A stretch of DNA of 64,000 bases from positions 372,001 to 436,000 of the forward strand of contig NZ_JAHXBG010000002.1 in the NCBI RefSeq assembly GCF_020103725.1, read 5' to 3'. The DNA comes from Hyalangium gracile. GTDB lineage: Bacteria > Myxococcota > Myxococcia > Myxococcales > Myxococcaceae. Positions within the stretch are counted from its first letter, which is position 1. The number at the start of each line of letters is the position of its first letter. Positions 42,844-52,062 of this stretch are shown piece after piece. A model generated the notes under the pieces. That model worked only from the letters and a program-made list of their open reading frames with translations. It was not told the DNA's origin and did no database searches. The translations under genes and the position numbers were made by a program.

Positions 42844-42877
42844 AACGCAGCGAAGTCAGTGAAAGGAACCCGGGCTG

Positions 42878-43399
42878 ATGAAAACGTCGACGATCAAGCG
42901 CTTCTCCCCCCTCCCCGCCTCCCTGCTCCTGTCCCTCTTCCTCGCGCAGAGCGCCGCGGCCCAGAGCGCCGAAGGGCCCTTCTTCGGCAAGCAGGCCCTG
43001 ATCAACTACTGGGCGACGGCGAGCCAGGGCTCGACCTGGGCGACTCGGGTCTACCTGAACGGGTATCAAACCTTCTTCGCCTCGGGATTTGGTCCCGCCA
43101 GCGAGCACTTCTACTTCCAGTGCCAGGACGGCTTGATCCGGAGCAACTGCAACTCGCTCACCGGACCCTTCTTCCCCACGTACACCGCGCAGGACTCCAT
43201 CAACAGCTTCGTTGGGGCCAGCAACACCCCCTACACCTTCATCTACCAGGACGGATCGCTCATCCAAGTTGGCTTCGGTCCGGCCTTCGGGCGCTTCTAC
43301 TTGAAGACCTGCTACGCGGACCGCAACTACGTCGTCCTGGACTCGGCCTGGACGGTCTACGGCTCCATCAGCGGCATTGCCTGTCTGCCTCGGCTGTAA
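42878..43399 (+). CDS. Secreted Tyr/Phe-rich protein (173 aa)
   Basis: A Sec signal peptide (LPASLLLSLFLAQSAAA) is followed by a beta-rich mature domain of about 145 residues. It contains two related segments, YQTFFASGFGPASEHFYFQC and LIQVGFGPAFGRFYLKTC, each of the form GFGPA-x-x-x-FY-x-x-x-C, indicating an internal repeat. There are four cysteines in total. The function is unknown. An upstream terminator separates it from the previous lipoprotein gene. Confidence 0.65.
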   Translation: MKTSTIKRFSPLPASLLLSLFLAQSAAAQSAEGPFFGKQALINYWATASQGSTWATRVYLNGYQTFFASGFGPASEHFYFQCQDGLIRSNCNSLTGPFFPTYTAQDSINSFVGASNTPYTFIYQDGSLIQVGFGPAFGRFYLKTCYADRNYVVLDSAWTVYGSISGIACLPRL

Positions 43400-43538
43400 G
43401 CCCGCGGGCCCCGCTCGGCTGGGAGCAGGGTGCCCGGCTGGTGCCGGCGGTCTCCGGCACTCCGTCGCTCCATGTGCTCAGCCAAGCTCCAGCGCGGTAG
43501 GCTCGCCGCGACTCGACTTCTCGATGAGGCTCTGACGG

Positions 43539-44231
43539 ATGAATGGTGCGAAGCGGCCGTACGTGATCTGCCACATGGTCCCCTCCATCGACGGGCGGAT
43601 TGTCCCCACGCGCTGGAAGCTACCGCCGGGCACCCTGGCCGAGTACGACCAAACGGCCCAGACCTTTGACGCCGACGCGTGGATGGTCGGCCGGATCTCC
43701 ATGGAACCCTACGCCGGGAAGACGAAGGTCCCGGCGCGCAAGGTGTCCACCCCCATTCCCAGAACGGACTTCATCGCGAGGCGCGATGCGGAGTCCTACG
43801 CCATCGCCCTGGACCCCTCCGGCAAGCTCACCTGGAGGTCGAGCTCCATCGACGAGGAGCATGTGATCACCGTCCTCACCGAGCAGGTCTCGGACGACTA
43901 CCTGGCCTTCCTTCAGTCCAAGGGCGTCTCCTACCTGTTCGGCGGCAAGACGGACCTGAACCTGAAGCGGGTGCTCGCGAAGCTCCGGAAGGAGTTCGGC
44001 ATCCAGAAGCTGCTCCTCGAGGGCGGAGGGAAGATCAACGGCTCGTTCCTCGCCGCGGACCTCATCGACGAGCTGAGCGTGCTGGTGGCGCCCATCGCGG
44101 ACGGGGCCATCGGCACCCCGTCGCTCTTCGATGCGAGAGAGGGAAAGGGACCCGTTCGCCCCCTCAAGCTGGTCTCCTTCGAGAAGCGCAAAGGCGACCT
44201 GGTGTGGCTGCGCTACAAGCTGAAGCGCTGA
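43539..44231 (+). CDS. RibD C-terminal/dihydrofolate reductase-like protein (230 aa)
   Basis: The fold is that of RibD_C, the NADPH-dependent reductase domain. It begins YVICHMVPSIDGRI, which is the typical strand-loop of the family, contains WMVGRISME, and has the diagnostic block KLLLEGGGKINGSFL followed by LIDELSVLVAPIADG. Whether it reduces a riboflavin intermediate, a folate or something else is not predictable from sequence. It is convergent with the deamidase-like gene with a 3-bp gap. Confidence 0.85.
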   Translation: MNGAKRPYVICHMVPSIDGRIVPTRWKLPPGTLAEYDQTAQTFDADAWMVGRISMEPYAGKTKVPARKVSTPIPRTDFIARRDAESYAIALDPSGKLTWRSSSIDEEHVITVLTEQVSDDYLAFLQSKGVSYLFGGKTDLNLKRVLAKLRKEFGIQKLLLEGGGKINGSFLAADLIDELSVLVAPIADGAIGTPSLFDAREGKGPVRPLKLVSFEKRKGDLVWLRYKLKR

Positions 44232-44234
44232 CGC

Positions 44235-45122
44235 TCAGCGGGGCTCCAGGGCCGAGAAGTCAGGGTTCGGCCAGATCTCTCCGGTGACGAGCTCGGTGCG
44301 AGTGCGGATCTGGGGCTTCTGCCCCAGCAGCTTCCCGAACCATCCAGGTTCGATCGTCTCGTTGGTCTGCCGCCGGGCGTTGTAGTGCAGCGTCCAGTTC
44401 CCATCCTCTCCCTTGATGCCGAAGACGGAGATCGCGCTCACCCCCGAGCCCTCCTTCAGGTACTTGCTCGGATCGAACACCACCTTGTTCTCCGGGGGGA
44501 TGTGGCCGCCCGCCACAGCCTGATCGGAGATCTTCTTGTAGGCCTCCGTGTACACGGCGAGCTGGTCCGCGTGCTTCACGCTCGAGCGCAGGGTGTCGCT
44601 GTCGTAGTTGGCGTGCATCACCGTGGGGCCGTCGCCGGGGCCTCCCACGATGAGGGCGCATCCGTTCATGGGAGCCGTGACGAAGAGGCGCGTGTTCTCG
44701 GAGGCCTGCCCCAGGTTCATCAGCTCGCCCTTGCCGCTCTTCCAACCCAGGAAGACACCCGCCTGCTCGTTGGGCGCGAGCGGCTCCCGGGGATCGAGCG
44801 GGGACTTGTTGAAGCTCACGTCCTGCGCCACTCCCGGTTGCTGGGAGAACTTCACCTCGTTCACCTTGGTGTTGAAGCGGGTGAGCTCGAACTTCTCGCC
44901 GTGGCCCAGATCGAGCTCCGCCTTGGTGTCCCCGACATAGGCCTGGCTCGAGAAGTTGGGCATTCGCAGCCAGGTCGCTCCGGCGAGCGCGACGGGATTC
45001 TGCCAGCCGGGCGTGTTGGCGGAGCCCGTGCTGCCCGTGGCGGCCCGGGTCTGGGGGGTGTTCGGGGTGGTGCCGCTCGGGGACATCGTGCGGTGAGGCG
45101 TGTTCTCGGAGCCGATCCTCAT
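44235..45122 (-). CDS. Candidate CNF1-type deamidase-like protein (295 aa)
   Basis: The protein has no signal peptide. The first 45 residues are Ser/Thr/Pro/Asn-rich and look disordered, as in proteins that are injected or secreted by dedicated systems. The key site is C155 in PMNGCALIVGG and H170 in PTVMHANYDS, 15 residues apart. CNF1, which deamidates Rho GTPases, has Cys866 and His881, also 15 apart, after a comparable S/N-G-C turn. The remaining sequence alternates strands in a way that fits that fold. The homology is inference from spacing and local motif; the target and the secretion route are unknown. It is divergent from a kinase gene, with a palindromic repeat array between. Confidence 0.6.
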   Translation of the reverse strand: MRIGSENTPHRTMSPSGTTPNTPQTRAATGSTGSANTPGWQNPVALAGATWLRMPNFSSQAYVGDTKAELDLGHGEKFELTRFNTKVNEVKFSQQPGVAQDVSFNKSPLDPREPLAPNEQAGVFLGWKSGKGELMNLGQASENTRLFVTAPMNGCALIVGGPGDGPTVMHANYDSDTLRSSVKHADQLAVYTEAYKKISDQAVAGGHIPPENKVVFDPSKYLKEGSGVSAISVFGIKGEDGNWTLHYNARRQTNETIEPGWFGKLLGQKPQIRTRTELVTGEIWPNPDFSALEPR

Positions 45123-45257
45123 GATGACAGAGACCTCGTGGGGTGAGGGACGATGACGGGGCGGCAGCCTAGATCAGCCCCAATCCCGGTGAGCCTGGAA
45201 GAGTTGGGAAGCGCGGGAGACGGGCACCGGTTCAGGGCTCGCCACTGCCGGAGGTGC

Positions 45258-45425
45258 TTACGGCAGTCCGACCGTTCGGCCCGACGCAATTCCGAACGGT
45301 CCCTTACGACAGTCCGACCGGTCGGACCGATGTAAATCCGACCGAACTCTTACGACAGTCCGACCGGTCGGACCGATGTAAATCCGACCGAACTCTTACG
45401 ACAGTCCGACCGTTCGGCCCGACGC
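45258..45425. repeat. 46-bp tandem repeat with an embedded 16-bp palindrome (about 3.6 copies)
   Basis: Units start at 45258, 45304, 45350 and 45396. Units 2 and 3 are identical; 1 and 4 differ mainly in the palindrome. The palindrome GTCCGACCGGTCGGAC is perfect in units 2 and 3 and becomes GTCCGACCGTTCGGCC in units 1 and 4. The tract fills the 381-bp gap between the divergent deamidase-like and kinase genes and resembles an operator array. Confidence 0.85.
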
Positions 45426-45503
45426 GGTACGCCTCTGCTCCCCCAGCCCGGTAGGGACGAGTAGGCTCCTTCCGCAGACCCTTCTCCACTCAAACCGCAG
45501 GCC

Positions 45504-46907
45504 ATGACCTCACCGTCCCACCTCGCATGCTCTCCCGCCCTGCTCCCTCCGGGCACAGTGGTGGGCACATGGCGCGTGCAGGCCTGGGCCGGCTGCGGCG
45601 TGCATGGCGCTGTCTACCGGGCGGTTCCCCTGCTGCGTCCGCTCGCCGCTCCGGTGGCCCTCAAGCTCGCCTTGCATCCTGGAGACCCTCGCTTCGCCCG
45701 CGAGGCGGAGCTCCTCTCCCGCTGCCTCCACCCCAGCATCCCTTGCCTGCTGGACCAGGGCTCCTGGCGCTCTCCCTCCGGAGCTCTTCATCCCTTCCTC
45801 GTCATGCAGTGGGTCGACGGCCTCTCCTTGTATGATCAGGCCCGACTCCACCCTCCCGCTCCAACCCAGGTGCGGCGCTGGCTGGCCCAGGTGGCCCAGG
45901 CCCTGGCTGTCCTCCATGCCCAGGGTGCCCTCCACCGAGACCTCAAGGGCGACAACATCCGGGTGAGTTACGCTGACGGCAGGGCCATGCTCCTGGACTT
46001 CGGCACGGGCCTCTATCCGGGTGCCGCGCCCCTCACTCCAGCCCTGGCATTTCCAGGAACTCCCGTCTACCGCTCCCCGGAGTCCTGGCTCTTCGAGGTA
46101 CGGAACTACGGCTCCTCCACGGCCCGCTACGCTCCCTCTGCCGCCGATGACCTCTATGCCCTGGGCGTCACGGCCTGCCGGCTCCTCAGCGATGAGTACC
46201 CGCAGCCCCCCGAGCCCTTCCGAGACGAGCACGGCACCTGGCACCTGCGGGACTTGCCCCTTCCCCCCACCCTCCTGCGCCATCCCCACGTCGATCCCTC
46301 TTTGCGCGCCATCACGCTGCGCCTGCTCTCGGTGCACCCTGAGCAACGGGGGACCGCGGCGCAACTGGCGGAGGAGCTGGAACAGACCCTCCGCCCCTTT
46401 CGGTCAGGCCGTTCCAGACATCTGACGGAGACCACCAGGATGCGGGCGCTCCCGTGGCCTGACTGGCGCTGGGTGGCTGTGGCAGCAGCTGGCATGGCGG
46501 CAGCCGTGTGGGGCTGGTGGTCCCTTCCAGGCAAGCCCCTGGAGGAGACTGCCGTTGCACAGGTGCAACATTCGGAGGCTGCGTCAGCGGATGTTGGGAC
46601 AGCAGGGTTGGGCGATGCCGCAACGACCGTGGCCTCGGAGCTACCACCCTCGGCAGCCACTGAGGAGGCGATGAGCGCGAGCCCACTACCCCAGCCCGTT
46701 CCCGGTCAGGTGCGGACGGATGAGAAGGGCCGCTGCCCTCGCAAGGGACTGGTGGCGCTCAACGGAGCGTGCTGGGCGGAGACCACTGGTGATCCTGAGG
46801 TATGCCAGACCCTCGGCGGTCAGCTGTTCAAGGACACCTGCTATCTGCCTTTCATCCCTCCCGAGCGCAGGCATCCTCCGACGTCAGGCCCCAAGCAAAA
46901 TCCATGA
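45504..46907 (+). CDS. Membrane-anchored Ser/Thr protein kinase (467 aa)
   Basis: The kinase domain (about residues 20-305) has K54 in VALKLAL, HRDLKGDN (144-151), DFG (165-167) and RSPES as APE (190-194). All catalytic residues are present, so it should be active. A membrane helix at about 322-344 is followed by an acidic linker and an extracytoplasmic C-terminal domain of about 60 residues, KGRCPRKGLVALNG, then CWAETTGD, QTLGGQLF and CYLPFIPPERR. That domain, with paired cysteines, is widespread in myxobacterial kinases. The gene is divergent from the deamidase-like gene across the 46-bp repeats. It is a paralogue of the interrupted kinase at 5900-6035. Confidence 0.9.
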   Translation: MTSPSHLACSPALLPPGTVVGTWRVQAWAGCGVHGAVYRAVPLLRPLAAPVALKLALHPGDPRFAREAELLSRCLHPSIPCLLDQGSWRSPSGALHPFLVMQWVDGLSLYDQARLHPPAPTQVRRWLAQVAQALAVLHAQGALHRDLKGDNIRVSYADGRAMLLDFGTGLYPGAAPLTPALAFPGTPVYRSPESWLFEVRNYGSSTARYAPSAADDLYALGVTACRLLSDEYPQPPEPFRDEHGTWHLRDLPLPPTLLRHPHVDPSLRAITLRLLSVHPEQRGTAAQLAEELEQTLRPFRSGRSRHLTETTRMRALPWPDWRWVAVAAAGMAAAVWGWWSLPGKPLEETAVAQVQHSEAASADVGTAGLGDAATTVASELPPSAATEEAMSASPLPQPVPGQVRTDEKGRCPRKGLVALNGACWAETTGDPEVCQTLGGQLFKDTCYLPFIPPERRHPPTSGPKQNP

Positions 46908-46948
46908 CGGGCGCCCCAACTCGAGGGGAGCACCGGGACCGAGGAGAT

Positions 46949-47095
46949 ATGCACGCGTTCGTACTGGACAACGCCATCGACGATCGGGAGGCGGACCTCT
47001 GGCTGGACACCGTCAAGCGGGGTGCCCTTGCGACTGCTGAGCAAGGTCGGCGGTCGGTGGGAGGCGGAGCTGGCCCTCGACTCCGAGTGACGTGA
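46949..47095 (+). CDS. Small ORF, probably a decayed gene (48 aa)
   Basis: MHAFVLDNAIDDREADLWLD begins after CGAGGAGATATGC, a fair ribosome binding site. After about 25 codons the composition changes. In the neighbouring frame the sequence GRWEAELALDSE continues in protein-like fashion to a stop, which suggests a frameshift. I do not recognise it. Confidence 0.3.
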   Translation: MHAFVLDNAIDDREADLWLDTVKRGALATAEQGRRSVGGGAGPRLRVT

Positions 47096-47101
47096 GCTGC
47101 G

Positions 47102-48385
47102 CTAGTTCCTCCGGGAGTACCACGTCATGAGCGGCGTCGCCGAGACGCCATGCAGGACCGCGGAGATGGCCACCGCGGCGAGGACGAAGCGCGTCAGCCG
47201 CTCTCCCAGCGTGGGCTCCATGCCGTGCGTGAGGGCGTAGAACAGGTAGTACAGCGAGCCAATCCCCCGGATACCGAACCAGGCGATGAGCGCGCGCTGT
47301 CGGGTGGAGATACCCGTGCCCATGGTGAGGAGCGCTACCGAGACGGGGCGTACCCCGAACAGCAGCAGACACGTCAGGGCTATTCCTTCCCACGCGAAGC
47401 CCACGGTGGCCAGCATGATGCCGACCATGAGCATGAGGGCCACCTCGCCCATCCGCTCGAGCTGCTCGGTGAAGCCCAGCACCGCCTGGGTCATGTAGGC
47501 CGAAGCCGTCTCCGGGTGAACGGCCACCTCCTCGGCCCGCCCCGAGACGGCCATGGCCATGACGTCCTCGGGGGCTCGCGCTCCAGAGGTGCGCGCCTCC
47601 ATGCGCCGCAAGGAGAGGCCCGCGGCAAACACGGCGAGGAACCCATAGGCGTGGACCCAGAGGGACACGCCATACGCCAGCGCGATGAGGCCCAGCGCGA
47701 GAAAGTCGTCCAGGCCCACCGCCTCCTTGTGCACCCGTCGCAGGAACACCACCAGTCTGCCCACCGCCCCGCCCAGCCCCCAGCCAATGAGCAGCCCTCC
47801 CGTCACCGCCCACAGGACATCCACGGCCACCCACCGCCACGCGTTCGTGCCGAGCGCATGATGGCCCAGCAGCCCCAGCCCGAGCATGACGAAGGGAAAG
47901 GCCGTGCCATCGTTGAGCCCCGCCTCGCCCGTGAGCCCAAAGCGGAGCCGGTCCGTGTCCGTGGAGTGCGTCACCTGGACCTCCGAGGCGAGGACAGGAT
48001 CCGTGGGAGCCAACACCGCTCCCAGCAGGACGGCGGCCCCCAACGGCAGGCCCAGGAAGAGGCCTCCCAGGGTGAGCAGCGCCACGGTCAACGCCATGGC
48101 GCCAAACGCCAGGCGCAGAGGCAGCCGCCACGCCCTGTCCCGAAGCGGAAGCCGCAGCTTCAGCCCCGCCGCGAAGAGCGAGATGATGACGGCCGCCTCC
48201 GACACGCGCTCCAGCAGGTGCATGTGCTTCAACGGGGCGAGCGAGGCGGCGCCCAGGCGGCCCAGCCCATACCCCGCCACCAGGTACACCAACGACGAGG
48301 ACAAGGGCAGCCGCTTGAGAAGCGCGCCCGAGAGGGCCATGAAGATGAGGAGGACGCCGACGACGACAAACCACAAGTTGGCCAT
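47102..48385 (-). CDS. CPA1-type Na+/H+ (or K+/H+) antiporter (427 aa)
   Basis: About 12 hydrophobic helices make up the chain. The CPA1 ion-binding element TDPVLASEVQ and the adjacent GEAGLNDGTAFP carry the conserved acidic residues of the transport site. IMLATVGFAW and LIAWFGIRGIGSLYYL belong to the later helices. The start at 48385 was chosen because the first membrane helix begins four residues in; a longer frame has no support. It exchanges protons for a monovalent cation at the inner membrane; the cation cannot be told from sequence. It stands alone. Confidence 0.9.
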   Translation of the reverse strand: MANLWFVVVGVLLIFMALSGALLKRLPLSSSLVYLVAGYGLGRLGAASLAPLKHMHLLERVSEAAVIISLFAAGLKLRLPLRDRAWRLPLRLAFGAMALTVALLTLGGLFLGLPLGAAVLLGAVLAPTDPVLASEVQVTHSTDTDRLRFGLTGEAGLNDGTAFPFVMLGLGLLGHHALGTNAWRWVAVDVLWAVTGGLLIGWGLGGAVGRLVVFLRRVHKEAVGLDDFLALGLIALAYGVSLWVHAYGFLAVFAAGLSLRRMEARTSGARAPEDVMAMAVSGRAEEVAVHPETASAYMTQAVLGFTEQLERMGEVALMLMVGIMLATVGFAWEGIALTCLLLFGVRPVSVALLTMGTGISTRQRALIAWFGIRGIGSLYYLFYALTHGMEPTLGERLTRFVLAAVAISAVLHGVSATPLMTWYSRRN

Positions 48386-48677
48386 GTTCGGCTCCACCCT
48401 CCTCCGCCCAGCCTCACCCAGCAATCGGCTTGAGCCCTCGCTCCTTCTCGAAAGTGCACCTGCGGACGCCTTCCCGGTCTGTCAGCCCAGGGCGCTGACA
48501 TGTCACGCCCCGGCGGCGACACGTCAGGACCTGGCTCCAGGGAGTGGGTTTCTAGACTTGCGCAGCGGGGTTCACCGTGGCTCGGAAGTTGAAGATGATC
48601 GCCCCGGTGGAAGTCCCCACGGCCGCGTAGAGGCGCGAGCTTCACAGCGCCTCGGCCCCCTACCCCGAGGAAGCAAC

Positions 48678-48997
48678 ATGATGCGCAAAGGCGTGCTCCT
48701 GGCTGTCTTGACCCTCCCGATGCTGGGCTGTGGTACCGCCCGGGCAGATGAACCCTGGACGCTGAGGACGATCGCGGATGCCCGCAGTGGCATTGCCTCG
48801 CCCGTGGACCTGGGCGCGCCCGGTGACTCGCCGGGTGACATGTTCGTCTTCGATCAGCCGCTGCTGAACGAGGCCGGGCAGAACATCGGGGAGCCGGCAC
48901 GGGCGCCTACCTGGGCGTGAGAGGCGTGCTGATCACCACCCCCAATGGGGATAGGACCTTCACCCAGGTGATCACGCTGCTCCGGCCGAACGACTGA
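48678..48997 (+). pseudogene. Secreted dirigent/allene-oxide-cyclase-barrel-like gene with a deletion and frame change
   Basis: The start, after CGAGGAAGC, gives a signal peptide with MLGC and a mature N-terminus DEPWTLRTI with FVFDQPLLNEAGQNIG. The frame then breaks: the downstream part GAYLGVRGVLITTPNGDRTF and FTQVITLLRPND is encoded in the next frame, so a roughly 60-residue central piece and the register are missing near 48895-48905. The two halves are the N- and C-terminal strands of one beta-barrel, the dirigent-like family. A short peptide may still be made. Confidence 0.65.
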
Positions 48998-49010
48998 GCC
49001 GCCCGCTGGA

Positions 49011-51941
49011 CTACGGAATGCGCAGCTGGACCAGCACCGTCTGGAACGGCGAGCTGATCCGAGTCACGTCGTAGTCCACCGTCCCTCGGTTCTGCACGGC
49101 GACCCAGAGGCTGTTGCCATCCAGATCGGACAGGAAGGGCTGGGCCTTGTTGCCAGCCAGATCCCCCGCATAGGTGAAGAGGTAGCCCTGGTCTCGCAGG
49201 CTGCCGTACTGCAGTCCTCCCCGGAAGGTGTTCGTGAGGAAGACGGGACCCGAGGGACCGGGGAAGATGGAGCCGGGGCCGTACTGCAGCTCGGGTCGGA
49301 CCACGGCGCTCGCCGAGATCAGCCGCAGATCCAGGCCGTGCTCGGCGTGGAAGTAGGCCGGGCTCTGCTGCCCTCGCACGGGCCCGCCGCCGAAGTCCAG
49401 GACGCCCTGGAACGAGCTCCACGAGGAGTCGAGCTGGTTCCCACGGAGGACGAAGTGCTGGAGCTGGCCGTTGGCCACCTCTCGCGTCCCAGTGGGCGCT
49501 CCGGCGGTGAAGGTGAAGAGCTTCGTCAGGGCACTCACGGCGGCGTTGCCAGAGTCCAGGGTGATGTTCGTGGAGCCCGCGAGCGCCTGAGTGTCGAGCC
49601 CGCGCAGCACCACGTTTCCCGTCGGCTGGCGGTAGACGAACAGGGACAGCTCCGGCACGCCCACCGCGCCAAAGCCGCTCCCGTTGTAGAGGACGGCCCC
49701 CGCGGCCTCGTCATCCCCCACGGCCCCGGCGGACACGGCGGTGCCCTGAGGCAGCTGCGCCAGACGCTCCAGCCGCAGGAAGCTCCCGTTGGCGTAGTGG
49801 GCCAGGACGAGCGCGGGCGCCGTCTGGCTGCCCGCGGGGCCGCTGGGGAAGCTCAGGCCCCGGTTGTCGAAGAAGAGCGCGGAGGCCGTGCCATCGGCCC
49901 TGAGCCCCACCGCGTCCGGCACCGCGGGCAGCGGCGCGGCCCAGACGCGGCCGTCAGTCTCCCGCACGGCGAGCAGCTCGGTCGCCGTGCCCACGTTGAC
50001 GACCTGGCCCGCGAAGGGAAACCTGCCGTTGGTGGTGGAGGCCGCGACCGCCAGCCGGCCCTCCCGCGCCACCAGGCGCCTCACCGTGGTGCTGCCATCC
50101 TCGGCCCCCACGCGGAGCACGGAGGCCACCGGCGACTGCCGGAACTTGACGGTGAACTGAGGGGCCTGTGCCAGGCCAGGGAAGACGTCGTACCAGCAGT
50201 AGCCGTACAGCGCGTGGATGTTCGTGGGGCACGGGAAGGCGTCGAGCGCGCTCTGGCCGTCCGGCTCGAAGAAGAGCTGGTAGCGCGCGCCCTGGGGCAC
50301 GTCCACGGTGCAGGTAGAGGTGCAGTCGATGGTGCCATCCCCCGAACGGACCCGGCCTCCACCCCGGCCTTCGATCGTGACGGTGAGCTTCGTCTTCTCG
50401 CGGACGATCTCATCCTCGCGCGGCCGGATGAAGAGGCGATTGCCCATGAAGGTGGCGGCGATGGTTCCCTCCGGCCCCATGGCGGCCGCGAACTGGTGGA
50501 AGGGCTCGGGACTGTTGCCGGGCCCGAAGGAGCTCTCGACGGTGATCAGCTCCGAGCGCAGGCTGCCGTCGCGCCCCACCTCGGTCAGCGCGAGCGCCGG
50601 CCGCGCTGCCTTGTCCAGCGCATGCACGACACGCCAGGGGCCCTCCGGCCGGGTGATGAGGCGGGGGTAGGCCATGGGCCCCGCCTCATGCGAAGTCCAC
50701 GTCCTGCCGTCGTACAAGGCATAGAGGCCCCGGCCTCCGACGACACGCCCGCCGACCCCATCCGCGTTGTCGCCGATCTCGTCGTACACATAGGCCACGT
50801 GGACCTGGCCACTCGTGTCCACCGCCACGCCTCCGCCAAAGCCGGTGGCCATGGCCAGGGGTAGATCGATCAGCTCGAAGCCTCCCGCGCGCTCGTAGGC
50901 GAGCTTGTGGTTCGCCTCCAGCAGCAGCACCAGCCGGCCGGCCGGATCCACCGTGGCGTCCGCCATCTGTCCTTGCAGCGGCCCTCCAGTGGTGAGGAGG
51001 GTCGGCACCAGGCTCCAGGAGCCCGTGTCGCGGGAGTACAGCTCGATGACGCCGTTCGTCCGGCTGACGAGGATGAGCGGCTGCCCCCGGCGCATCAGCA
51101 CCCGCATCTGATGAATGGGGTGGCCCTGCCCGGCCACCTGCTCCTCGCTCCAGGTGCCGCGCAGCTCGCGCGTCCGGTAGAACAGGAGGAAGTCCTCCGG
51201 GAGGTTCGACGAGAGCGACTGATAGGCAAGGTGGACGAAGTCTCCCTCCGAGGCCATCGCGGACGAGCGGAAGGCGGGCAGCTGGGTCAGCGTCGGCCCG
51301 CAGGCGCTCGCGAAGTGGCTGTAGGTAGGCACGGGCAGCCTGCCAACGGCGCAGGGCGGCTCCTTGCCATTGACGGAGCTGGCCGCGTGGACGCCGCCTC
51401 GCACGTCGACCACCATCGAGGTGGCGCTGGAGAAGTAGGCATTGCAGAACTGCCCCGGCACTTCGAAGTAGCCGTGGGACAGGGCCGCCGGGCACCTCGC
51501 GGACCACGAGAAGGCACGGCTGCCCGAGGCGGCATTGGCCGACTGGAGCGTCAACGTGCGCTGCCGCGTGAGGGCGAGGATGCGCGTCCGGAACTGCGTG
51601 CCGGCCGTCGCGCTCGCGTCGCGGATGACCGTCTGCAGCACCTCCCCGTCCTCCACCGTGAACGTGGCGAGCTGGACAGGCTCCGCCAGGAATCCTCGCG
51701 AGCCCCGGTAGACAGCGGAGATGTCCCCGGTGGCCTCGGCGGCCGTGACGGGGAGCTCTCGGGGCGCATCCGCACGTGGGACGAAGCCGAAGACGGTCAG
51801 CGTCCCGTCCGGCTCGGTCACCGTCCACCAGCCATACAGATCCGAAGCCTGGGCATCGGAAGGCTCCACTTCCTCGCCGCCGTTGCAGTCGCAGGCAGTG
51901 CCCACCAGGGCAGCGATGAAGACAAACAGAAAGGCTCTCAT
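49011..51941 (-). CDS. Very large secreted lipoprotein with repeat/propeller-like structure (976 aa)
   Basis: With the ATG at 51941 the signal peptide ends in LVGTACDCNG, a lipobox with paired cysteines. The mature protein consists of many beta-rich repeats with the recurring pattern V-x-D-x-x-G-x-V-H-V-A-Y or G-R-L-V-L-L, as in propeller proteins. A segment near residue 520-550 (LTVTIEGRGGGRVRSGDG, then DCTSTCTVD) resembles the bacterial repeat domain found in other exported proteins. No catalytic residues can be named. It is divergent from the Tad-type operon, 121 bp away. Confidence 0.7.
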   Translation of the reverse strand: MRAFLFVFIAALVGTACDCNGGEEVEPSDAQASDLYGWWTVTEPDGTLTVFGFVPRADAPRELPVTAAEATGDISAVYRGSRGFLAEPVQLATFTVEDGEVLQTVIRDASATAGTQFRTRILALTRQRTLTLQSANAASGSRAFSWSARCPAALSHGYFEVPGQFCNAYFSSATSMVVDVRGGVHAASSVNGKEPPCAVGRLPVPTYSHFASACGPTLTQLPAFRSSAMASEGDFVHLAYQSLSSNLPEDFLLFYRTRELRGTWSEEQVAGQGHPIHQMRVLMRRGQPLILVSRTNGVIELYSRDTGSWSLVPTLLTTGGPLQGQMADATVDPAGRLVLLLEANHKLAYERAGGFELIDLPLAMATGFGGGVAVDTSGQVHVAYVYDEIGDNADGVGGRVVGGRGLYALYDGRTWTSHEAGPMAYPRLITRPEGPWRVVHALDKAARPALALTEVGRDGSLRSELITVESSFGPGNSPEPFHQFAAAMGPEGTIAATFMGNRLFIRPREDEIVREKTKLTVTIEGRGGGRVRSGDGTIDCTSTCTVDVPQGARYQLFFEPDGQSALDAFPCPTNIHALYGYCWYDVFPGLAQAPQFTVKFRQSPVASVLRVGAEDGSTTVRRLVAREGRLAVAASTTNGRFPFAGQVVNVGTATELLAVRETDGRVWAAPLPAVPDAVGLRADGTASALFFDNRGLSFPSGPAGSQTAPALVLAHYANGSFLRLERLAQLPQGTAVSAGAVGDDEAAGAVLYNGSGFGAVGVPELSLFVYRQPTGNVVLRGLDTQALAGSTNITLDSGNAAVSALTKLFTFTAGAPTGTREVANGQLQHFVLRGNQLDSSWSSFQGVLDFGGGPVRGQQSPAYFHAEHGLDLRLISASAVVRPELQYGPGSIFPGPSGPVFLTNTFRGGLQYGSLRDQGYLFTYAGDLAGNKAQPFLSDLDGNSLWVAVQNRGTVDYDVTRISSPFQTVLVQLRIP

Positions 51942-52062
51942 GAGTGAGGCTGAGCCTAGCTCAACCGCCGGACGAAGACCCCAGACGGAATACTCCTCGA
52001 GTGGAAGCGCCTTGGCCGCGCGCGCCCCGTAGGGTGCCTTCCCACGCATGGACGGCGCGCAC

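Noticed and set aside
45258-45425. A CRISPR-like array
   Set aside because: The units are directly adjacent and repeated in full, with no unique spacers, and no cas genes are near.
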